This document shows, one piece after another, positions 15,434 through 20,974 of a stretch of 20,974 bases of DNA. Below the pieces are notes generated by a model. The model searched no databases. It saw nothing but the letters and a program-made list of their open reading frames with translations, and had not been told where the DNA came from. The position numbers were made by a program, and so were the translations under genes. Each line of letters starts with the position of its first letter. Position 1 is the first letter of the stretch. The stretch spans positions 46,726 to 67,699 of the forward strand of contig MEZF01000108.1 in assembly GCA_001774245.1 (NCBI GenBank), given 5' to 3'. Source of the DNA: Candidatus Bathyarchaeota archaeon RBG_13_52_12. GTDB lineage: Archaea > Thermoproteota > Bathyarchaeia > TCS64.

Positions 15434-15550
15434 AACTTTAACCAGAAAATTACTACTAAATAGAGCAATATAAATTATTTGAACCATGATTTCAAACTAA
15501 TCACGCGTGTATACACAAAACTAGGGCGATGAAGCGTGTCACTGATAGGC

Positions 15551-16681
15551 TTAGGTGTATTTGCCGCGTGCGGTTATCGGCCAGATAGCCGCTACCCGCC
15601 CCTTTTTCACAACAAGCATCTCGTCGTGCTGATTTACGCACGTGCAGCAGTGGCTGGGTGTTAGCTGGATCTTCTGTCCCCATGTGAGCCTTCCTCTATC
15701 AGAGTCCTTCGCTTCAAAGTAGAGTGTGCAGTGCTCCTCGCTGAGAGATGCCCTATCGAAGTGAATCGCCTCCCCTCCTACACTTGCTAGTACCGGTGGA
15801 ACAGCACGGGGGTTCCCACCACTTAGCTCCTTGGACCCCGCGTCCAGTTCAACCCGATCCTGGAAGTTGGCTCCGATTACCGTGGTCAACACCGTGAGGC
15901 TGCTCTTGAAGTAGACATCGTTGTTGCTTCCCCAACCGTAGCCACTCCCTTCCGGCCCCACGCCGAAGACGAAGCTCCCTGGCTCGATCTCTGTTATGCC
16001 CCTATACGACCCAGTCACCTCGTAGGTATCCGTAGAGCCTGCTGACACTATCTCCACAGGAATGCCCGCTGACCTGATCGCTTCAGCCGTATCGACTGTA
16101 AGCTTATCCCTCTCAAGTGCCAACTCCCTCTTCACAGTGTTTTCATATCCATAGATCCCCCGGAAAACAAGCCCCGGCAGCTTGGCGATGTGTTTGGCGA
16201 GTTCAACGCTGGGCTTCCCCGGCGCTGTCCCGCACCGCCCGTGGCTCATCTCGATCACCGTATGCTGCTTGACCCCCCACCGCAGCGCCGCCTCGTTCAA
16301 CATGTCAACTTCCCGCACATCATCGACGCTGGTCAGTATCTTGCCCTCACCCATGGCCGCGCCGAGGCCCACAAGTCGCTCAACCTTCCCAGGATCCGTC
16401 AACTCCTGACTCATCAGGATGTTTTTATCCCCATACAGAATACCGCTGTGAAGCAGAGCCTCAGCCTCACTAAGCTTCTGCGTCATGACCCCCACGGCAC
16501 CCTCAGAGATCAACCGGTTGCAGATGGCTGCAGCTTTGAATGTTTTAGCGTGGGGGCGAACACCTACCCCAACACTCCGAGCGAAGCTGAACATCTTCGC
16601 GATGTTCCACTCGAAATTGTCCAGGTCCAACAGCAGAGCCGGTGTGGGGACCTCTTCAACCGACAAACCAACCAGTGACAA
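15551..16681 (-). CDS. D-threonine aldolase / D-serine dehydratase-like PLP enzyme
   Basis: 376 residues with the alanine-racemase-like barrel and C-terminal domain of the DSD1/D-threonine aldolase family (COG3616). Seen are VPTPALLLDLDNFEWNI at the N-terminus, VRPHAKTFK with Schiff-base lysine K46, VIEMSHGRCGTAPG, SAGSTDTYE in the cofactor phosphate region, and the metal site LTPSHCCTCVNQHDE with H344 and C346. Family members need a divalent metal. They cleave D-3-hydroxy-amino acids to glycine plus an aldehyde, dehydrate D-serine, or handle beta-hydroxyaspartate; these activities cannot be separated by eye. The start TTG 16681 lacks a clear Shine-Dalgarno, so a few residues are uncertain. 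It is divergent from a threonine-dehydratase-like gene, which suggests a shared substrate pool. Confidence 0.9.
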   Translation of the reverse strand: MSLVGLSVEEVPTPALLLDLDNFEWNIAKMFSFARSVGVGVRPHAKTFKAAAICNRLISEGAVGVMTQKLSEAEALLHSGILYGDKNILMSQELTDPGKVERLVGLGAAMGEGKILTSVDDVREVDMLNEAALRWGVKQHTVIEMSHGRCGTAPGKPSVELAKHIAKLPGLVFRGIYGYENTVKRELALERDKLTVDTAEAIRSAGIPVEIVSAGSTDTYEVTGSYRGITEIEPGSFVFGVGPEGSGYGWGSNNDVYFKSSLTVLTTVIGANFQDRVELDAGSKELSGGNPRAVPPVLASVGGEAIHFDRASLSEEHCTLYFEAKDSDRGRLTWGQKIQLTPSHCCTCVNQHDEMLVVKKGRVAAIWPITARGKYT

Positions 16682-16808
16682 CGAAGATCAAGGAGAGAGA
16701 CCCGGAAGCCTAGTAAAACTTTCCATACCGTCCGACCGAGCTCACGGTCAAACCGGACCATGCATCAGATCCCCAATACATGCGAGGCGAAACAAGATAA
16801 GGCGTGTA

Positions 16809-16819
16809 GCATAAAAGCC
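16809..16819 (+). promoter_or_regulatory. Box A of the threonine-dehydratase-like gene
   Basis: GCATAAAAGCC has its centre 26 nt before ATG 16840, predicting a leaderless transcript. Confidence 0.55.
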
Positions 16820-16839
16820 CGAGAGCCACAAACACAGCC

Positions 16840-17805
16840 ATGGAAGCCCCAACAGTTAAAGACATAGTCGCAGCCCGCACCCGCATCCGCCCCCACCTCC
16901 TTGAGACACCTCTACACACCTACCCAGCCCTCAATCAACTCCTCGGCGCCAAAGCCTACATAAAACACGAGAACCACCAGCCAACCGGCGCCTTCAAGAT
17001 CCGAGGCGGCATCAACCTCGTCTCCCAGCTCACGGAGGACGAGAAACATAGAGGAGTAATAACTGCCTCAACAGGCAACCATGGACAGAGCATCGCCCTC
17101 GCCGCTAAGCTCTACGGCGTAAAAGCAACTGTATGCGTCCAGAAGGGCGCCAACCCCGATAAAGTCGCCGCGATACAGAGCCACGGCGCAGCCATCATCG
17201 AACACGGTGCGGACTTCGACGAAGCCCGCCTCAACGCCGAGTCTCTCGCTAAGCAGCACGGCTACCGCTATATCCATAGCGCAAACGAGCCCCACCTCAT
17301 CGCCGGAGTCGGCACCATGGCGATGGAGATGATTGAGCGCCAGATAGACCTAGACGCTATCATAGCGCCTGTAGGAGCCGGAACGTGCGCCTGCGGCTGT
17401 GCCATCGCCTACAAGGCATTAAGCCCAGAGACGCGCATCATCGCGGTACAGACCATGGCGTTACCGGCTGTACGCAACAGTTGGATCAGTGGCAACATCG
17501 AGTCCACCCCGCCAGCTAAGACAATCGCCGACGGACTAGCCACACGTCAAGCCTTCGAGCTTCCTGTCCAGATCCTCCGCCGACTAGCAGATGATTTCAC
17601 ACTCGTGGAAGAGAATGAGATCCGAGCCGCCATTAAACTATACGCTGAGAAGGCTCACACCATCGCCGAGGGAGCAGGGGCGGCCCCTCTAGCCGCCGCG
17701 GTTAACCTCAGAGACCAACTCAGGGGAAAGAAGATCGGCCTCATCCTCAGTGGAGGCAACATCACAGCCGACAATCTCCGAGACATAATCAACCAACCCT
17801 ACTGA
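16840..17805 (+). CDS. Threonine/serine dehydratase-like fold-II PLP enzyme
   Basis: 321 residues, a single catalytic domain without the C-terminal ACT regulatory domain. Motifs are HENHQPTGAFKIRGG with Schiff-base lysine K53, TASTGNHGQSIALAAKLYG, ADGLATR in the cation/active-site region, EGAGAAPLAA, and LILSGGNIT near the C-terminus. Such enzymes deaminate L-threonine or L-serine, racemise serine, or dehydrate hydroxyaspartate. The cofactor-phosphate loop, usually VGGGGLxxG, is here VGAGTCACG, unlike typical dehydratases, so the specificity is uncertain. The start is set by box A 26 nt upstream. The gene faces away from the D-threonine-aldolase-like gene and is followed by translin on the same strand. 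Confidence 0.88.
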   Translation: MEAPTVKDIVAARTRIRPHLLETPLHTYPALNQLLGAKAYIKHENHQPTGAFKIRGGINLVSQLTEDEKHRGVITASTGNHGQSIALAAKLYGVKATVCVQKGANPDKVAAIQSHGAAIIEHGADFDEARLNAESLAKQHGYRYIHSANEPHLIAGVGTMAMEMIERQIDLDAIIAPVGAGTCACGCAIAYKALSPETRIIAVQTMALPAVRNSWISGNIESTPPAKTIADGLATRQAFELPVQILRRLADDFTLVEENEIRAAIKLYAEKAHTIAEGAGAAPLAAAVNLRDQLRGKKIGLILSGGNITADNLRDIINQPY

Positions 17806-17867
17806 AGCGAGTGAAAACTTCTAAGCCAAAGTGTAGCTGGACTCGGAACAAGACTCCTCAGGCGAGC

Positions 17868-17878
17868 GAATATAAGCT
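17868..17878 (+). promoter_or_regulatory. Box A of the translin gene
   Basis: GAATATAAGC has its centre 26 nt before ATG 17898. It supports leaderless initiation there and makes the longer frame from GTG 17811 unlikely, since the box would lie inside it. Confidence 0.6.
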
Positions 17879-17897
17879 CCCCTACCCAACAACACCT

Positions 17898-18533
17898 ATG
17901 CAAACCGACGAGGAGAACCTCCAAAACATCATAAATCAAGCCACCGATGAACTTCAAGCACGAGAAAACGCTAGAGACGAGGTTCTCGCCAGAGCCCGCA
18001 AAGCCCGCCAGCTAAGCAAGCAGGCCATCCTACTCGACCACAACAAGCAAGCAGACAGGGCTCAGGCTAATCTCGACGAGGCGCGACGTCTTCTCGACGA
18101 GACTAAGCCCCACATAAACGCTCACCCCGAACTCGAGCAGTATGAGGAGGTCGAGGCCGCCCACGAAGAACACGCAGAGGCCATAATCCTTCACAGCATT
18201 CTCGCCACAGGCACATACCCAACGCCCCAAATCACCGCAGCCACACCCATTCAATACATCCTCGGTCTAGGCGACGTCCCCGGTGAACTCCGCCGCGAAG
18301 CCTTAGACGCGCTCGTAAAAGGCGACCTCGACGAGGCGAAGCGCCACCTCAATCGAATGGAGCAGATCTACCTCCACCTAGTCGCAATGGAGGACGCCAG
18401 CCTCCTAAAAGGACTCAGACGTAAACTCGACATAACCCGAGGAGTAATCGAAGCCACAAGAAGCGAGGTCACAGCCGAGACGGGGCGAAGACGCCTGAGC
18501 GACCAGCTTAAACGCCTCACAAAGACCCCTTAA
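17898..18533 (+). CDS. Archaeal translin-family RNA-binding protein
   Basis: 211 residues from ATG 17898, the usual translin size; the open frame from GTG 17811 adds 29 unlikely residues. The all-helical sequence has family landmarks: a basic N-terminal helix (RARKARQLSKQAI), EEHAEAIIL (E91, E94), YILGLGDVPGELRREALDALVKGDLDEA (residues 120-147), MEQIYLHL and GLRRKLDITRGVIEATRSEV (D178). Eukaryotic translin works with TRAX in an RNase (C3PO) and binds single-stranded nucleic acid; archaeal homologues form oligomers of their own. The acidic residues E91, E94 and D178 sit where TRAX-type catalytic residues would be expected, so nuclease activity is possible but not shown. Confidence 0.88.
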   Translation: MQTDEENLQNIINQATDELQARENARDEVLARARKARQLSKQAILLDHNKQADRAQANLDEARRLLDETKPHINAHPELEQYEEVEAAHEEHAEAIILHSILATGTYPTPQITAATPIQYILGLGDVPGELRREALDALVKGDLDEAKRHLNRMEQIYLHLVAMEDASLLKGLRRKLDITRGVIEATRSEVTAETGRRRLSDQLKRLTKTP

Positions 18534-18728
18534 GCAGCCCCAAAAACGATGTAATCATTTTATCCCTACACGAATGGTTCTGGCGAATACTACTGGAACG
18601 GGGCTACACTTCACCTCGAATTATTTGTGTTGCATATACGGTGATGTGCCCAACGCTTAGATGAGGCTTATACAGAAGTGAGTTTGGGTTAAGATTATTC
18701 TAAAATCAGGCGAAGCTAAGGATTAGGC

Positions 18729-18758
18729 AATAGCCCCAAACACGAAATGGTGGCTATT
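18729..18758 (-). terminator. Hairpin at the Fe-S protein stop codon
   Basis: AATAGCC (18729-18735) and GGCTATT (18752-18758) are perfect 7-bp arms with a 16-nt loop. The TAG stop of the minus-strand Fe-S gene (18754-18756) is inside the arm. It lies between convergent translin and Fe-S genes, so it may end either transcript. Confidence 0.45.
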
Positions 18759-19440
18759 TCAACTGTTTCAATGTTATGGCCTGAGTTGGGCAGGTGTTTA
18801 CGCAGAGACCGCATCCGAAGCACAGATTCTTATCATACTCTAATCCCTCATTCGCCATCTTTCTCGCGCCGAAGTGACATCTTTCAACACAGACGCCGCA
18901 ACTCGTGCACTTTGATTCCTCCGTCTCCGATTTCGCTGAGGCCTTCAACACATGTGGCGAAAGGCCATATCGCAGAGTAGCCCCAAGAATCTCGCAGCAG
19001 CAGGAACAGCAGCTGCATATAACGTCTGGCTTACCCTCGTTTTCGCCGTCCTTGTGAACATAGGCCATATGAACTAGTCCGGCTTCGTTTGTCTTCTTCA
19101 AGATGTCAATTGCTTCTTCTTTTGATATTCTGTGGGGTCTCTTTTCTTTATAAATGGGCTCGGTGAGGAACTTTTCGGCCTTGTCGTTTAGTCCTAAGCA
19201 GACTTCGATGGGTCTGTCGCAGTGTTTCATTTTTGTCCTGCAGCCGCAGTCAATGACTGAGATTGTTTTTGCTTCTTCAACGTATTGTTTGATGTTGTCG
19301 TAGTTTAGGACCATGTGGTCGGCTTTGACCTCAACGTTGATGGGTACTACTAGGGCACTGTTTAGGCCATCGAGGTCGTCCTTCATTTCTTTTAGGGACC
19401 AGTCGTTCTCAAATCTGTATCCCTGCTGTTTGTGCGCCAT
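18754..19440 (-). CDS. Cysteine-rich 4Fe-4S dicluster protein
   Basis: 228 residues from ATG 19440, with a GATTAATAC box about 28 nt upstream; TTG 19458 is an alternative. The C-terminus carries two ferredoxin-type motifs, C178-x2-C181-x2-C184-x3-C188 and C207-x2-C210-x2-C213-x3-C217-P, enough for two 4Fe-4S clusters. Upstream are ten further cysteines: DCGCRTKMKHCDRPIEVC (C65, C67, C74, C81) and the dense CSCCSCCCE block (C142, 144, 145, 147, 148, 149). No membrane segment or known catalytic domain is seen. I recognise it only as an uncharacterised iron-sulfur family of anaerobes. A role in electron transfer or metal/cluster handling is inferred. Confidence 0.85.
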   Translation of the reverse strand: MAHKQQGYRFENDWSLKEMKDDLDGLNSALVVPINVEVKADHMVLNYDNIKQYVEEAKTISVIDCGCRTKMKHCDRPIEVCLGLNDKAEKFLTEPIYKEKRPHRISKEEAIDILKKTNEAGLVHMAYVHKDGENEGKPDVICSCCSCCCEILGATLRYGLSPHVLKASAKSETEESKCTSCGVCVERCHFGARKMANEGLEYDKNLCFGCGLCVNTCPTQAITLKQLK

Positions 19441-19550
19441 GTTTTTTGCTTCTCTCAACGTGTATTAATCATTTATCTACAGCTACGCGCTTGTGTACAG
19501 TTTTTTACATTGACGATATCCTGAATGGGTTTAAGTCGGATGATAAGGCT

Positions 19551-19988
19551 ATGGCCCCAAACCCAAACCCCCTACTTTCACATCTATCTATTACTAACAC
19601 TCCTAGCAAGACATTCAGTAAGTTTCATGTTAATTTCTTATTTACTCGCGCGCGCGAAAGTGTATGTGGGCACGATTTTCAAGACTGGTTAAAAAATCCA
19701 GTAAGTGGCAAAAAGCCATGGCTAATCCTCAGCCCAAAATTTGGCTACAATAAGCCAGATGTGAAGATTAGTAATTATAAGGTGACTTTCGACAACGAAG
19801 AAACGCTGCCCATCACAGACCGCGATTTAAATATGCAGGTAAAGAATGAAAAACGATACGACCGGGAATTAAGCAGCTGGAAAAAGGTGTTTGTATTATG
19901 GAATAATAATAGTGTCTTTTTTATAAAAGTAAAAAATAGTTTTGAGGAATCCGCTGAAGTTGATTATTACTCGGATAGTCTTAAATAA
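19551..19988 (+). CDS. Hypothetical protein, AT-rich orphan frame
   Basis: 145 residues from ATG 19551. The frame is open from TTG 19446, but that would run through the promoter of the divergent Fe-S gene. It is hydrophilic, with no membrane segments and no recognised family. The second half (KKPWLILSPKFGYNKPDVK, KVFVLWNNNSVFFIKVKNSF) reads like a beta-rich soluble protein. The coding sequence is clearly more AT-rich than its neighbours, and a GCGCGCGCG tract lies inside it near 19648. It ends in a T-rich stretch (ATTATTTTT, about 19991-19999) that may terminate transcription. Position beside an insertion sequence and the odd composition suggest acquired or decaying DNA; it may not be a real gene. 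Confidence 0.35.
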   Translation: MAPNPNPLLSHLSITNTPSKTFSKFHVNFLFTRARESVCGHDFQDWLKNPVSGKKPWLILSPKFGYNKPDVKISNYKVTFDNEETLPITDRDLNMQVKNEKRYDRELSSWKKVFVLWNNNSVFFIKVKNSFEESAEVDYYSDSLK

Positions 19989-20023
19989 CCATTATTTTTG
20001 CTCTGTGGATTAATGTAAATGTG

Positions 20024-20951
20024 AACAGACACTTTTCTCCAGACCAATCCCCCGCTCACCCATTTACCATCATATTATACAGAGCCACCTTACCCACAAG
20101 CTCCACCACGATGTTACCCAAGTCCCTCGCCAAGCTGTGCTCCCCAAACAACCGCTTAAACGTCGAATAAGCCGTCTCAACAGCCCACCTCCGACCATAA
20201 CCCACCGACACAGCCCACCCACCATACCCCAGGCCCCGGACAAGCCCCACCGCCCGACGCCTAAGCGGGTGACCACGATCCACCCGACCGTTACCCCTCG
20301 GCTTAACCACCGCCTCGATACCCCTCTCCTCCAAAAACCCATAGACCCTAGACGAGTCGTAGGCCCCATCACCGAGGAGCCTCGAGACCCGCACGCTCCG
20401 ACCGGACTCCTCCACGAGCCCCGGAAGCGCCTCCACATCGTGTGAGTCATCGGTGCTCACCTCCATCGCCACCACCTCATGAGTCTCCACGTTAACGGCG
20501 AAGTGAAGCTTGACGTAGTGCCTCTTCTTGCCGTGCTTCCTCTCGATCCAGCCCCCGGCCCTGTGTACGCTGATGCCGGTGGAGTCGACGGCTATGGTGA
20601 CTGGCTCGTTCGTCTCCTTGAGGTCTCGGTATGGTTCGATGGTGAGGCGTAGGATGCGTTTCCTGATGCCCGAGTAGTCGGCTCTTGTTGGGGTTGAGGG
20701 GACGAGTCTGTGTAGGGCTCTGGTGAAGCCTTCAAGTTGGCGGTAGGGCATCTGGTAGAGGTAGCGGATGGCTGCGAGGAGCTGGATGTAGGTGTTGGGT
20801 ATGTGGTAGTTGCGTCCTTTCTTGTGGTTGTTCATGGTTTTTAGTTCTTGTATTGGGTTTGTTAGATATTTTGGGTCTAGTATGAGTTCTCCTCGTCGAA
20901 TTAGCCGGTTATCGGTCTCTTTCCAGTACATTGTTTAGAAATGTGCCTGTT
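20024..20951. mobile_element. IS5-type insertion sequence with terminal inverted repeats
   Basis: AACAGACACTTTTCT (20024-20038) and the reverse complement of 20937-20951 (AACAGGCACATTTCT) match at 13 of 15 positions and bracket the transposase gene, giving an element of about 930 bp. No convincing target-site duplication was found; at most 2 bp (TG) adjoin both ends. Confidence 0.8.
20056..20931 (-). CDS. IS5-family DDE transposase
   Basis: 291 residues, apparently intact. The DDE catalytic residues are visible: D116 in VTIAVDSTGI, D188 in LLGDGAYDSSR, and E252 in RRWAVETAYSTFKRLFGE, which also carries the Y-x2-E/R-x-K type signature around it. An N-terminal helical region (YRQLEGFTRALHRLVPSTPTRADYS) fits DNA binding. 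The enzyme cuts and rejoins the element's ends. The start codon ATG 20931 is only 6 bp inside the right terminal repeat, so transcription must begin in or outside the repeat. Third codon positions are C/A-rich in the first half and G/T-rich in the second, switching near residue 147. Confidence 0.92.
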   Translation of the reverse strand: MYWKETDNRLIRRGELILDPKYLTNPIQELKTMNNHKKGRNYHIPNTYIQLLAAIRYLYQMPYRQLEGFTRALHRLVPSTPTRADYSGIRKRILRLTIEPYRDLKETNEPVTIAVDSTGISVHRAGGWIERKHGKKRHYVKLHFAVNVETHEVVAMEVSTDDSHDVEALPGLVEESGRSVRVSRLLGDGAYDSSRVYGFLEERGIEAVVKPRGNGRVDRGHPLRRRAVGLVRGLGYGGWAVSVGYGRRWAVETAYSTFKRLFGEHSLARDLGNIVVELVGKVALYNMMVNG

Positions 20952-20974
20952 TGATCTTTAAGTTTTTCCTACTA

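Noticed and set aside
17811..17897. N-terminal extension of translin from GTG 17811
   Set aside because: The extra 29 residues do not fit the family, and a good box A at 17868-17878 sits inside them exactly 26 nt before ATG 17898.
19446..19550. Longer version of the orphan frame starting at TTG 19446
   Set aside because: This part overlaps the start and promoter of the divergent Fe-S gene, so initiation there is unlikely.
20070..20450. Second frame within the transposase (126 residues, minus) and a plus frame at 20137-20445
   Set aside because: The translations are Gly/Trp/Arg- or Pro/His-rich products of skewed composition. The DDE transposase frame explains the region. No programmed frameshift is needed because the transposase is intact.
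1..20974. tRNA, rRNA and CRISPR arrays
   Set aside because: Reading the gaps showed no T-loop/anticodon cloverleaf pattern, no rRNA-like conserved blocks, and no regularly spaced direct repeats.

Overview
The window looks archaeal. The signs are archaeal-type box A/TATA elements about 26 nt upstream of several start codons (leaderless genes, for example at 648, 16840 and 17898), an archaeal translin, an F420-dependent reductase-like protein, a DUF169 protein, and a split inositol-phosphate-cytidylyltransferase-like / CDP-alcohol phosphotransferase pair. Other genes have clear Shine-Dalgarno sequences, and TTG starts are common. A Bathyarchaeia-like or other TACK/Asgard-type lineage is a guess from gene content only. 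No tRNA, rRNA or CRISPR array was found.

Layout. 1-2313: the 3' part of an ICMT-like membrane methyltransferase, a DUF1801 protein, a DUF169 protein (minus) and a tiny membrane protein. 2323-2943: an 18-bp inverted repeat, a SnoaL-like protein (minus) and dyads in its upstream region. 3056-7514: a divergent M20-family amidohydrolase and a GH1 beta-glycosidase on minus, facing away from a group II PLP-dependent decarboxylase on plus. The decarboxylase abuts cysS (minus, 7515-8972) with no spacer. 9221-10444: MFS transporter. 10589-10771: apparent MscS remnant. 10761-12118: two-gene CDP-alcohol operon. 12119-12483: a 365-bp gene-free, AT-rich gap. 12484-13923: a second, canonical M20 amidohydrolase bracketed by an imperfect 33-nt direct repeat. 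14066-15433: nitroreductase, F420-dependent reductase-like protein and small membrane protein, all minus. 15551-17805: D-threonine-aldolase-like and threonine-dehydratase-like PLP enzymes, divergent. 17898-18533: translin. 18754-19440: a very cysteine-rich 4Fe-4S protein. 19551-19988: an AT-rich orphan ORF. 20024-20951: an apparently complete IS5-type insertion sequence with terminal inverted repeats.

Most of the window is metabolism: amino acids and amides, glycosides, polar headgroup or osmolyte synthesis, and redox. No defence or phage module is visible. The most interesting items are the M20 paralogue with altered metal ligands, the CDP-alcohol phosphotransferase with an altered signature, the D-threonine-aldolase/dehydratase pair, the protein with a CSCCSCCC cluster, and a recurring pattern of small hairpins at stop codons. 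All functional statements rest on motif recognition by eye. No database search was run.
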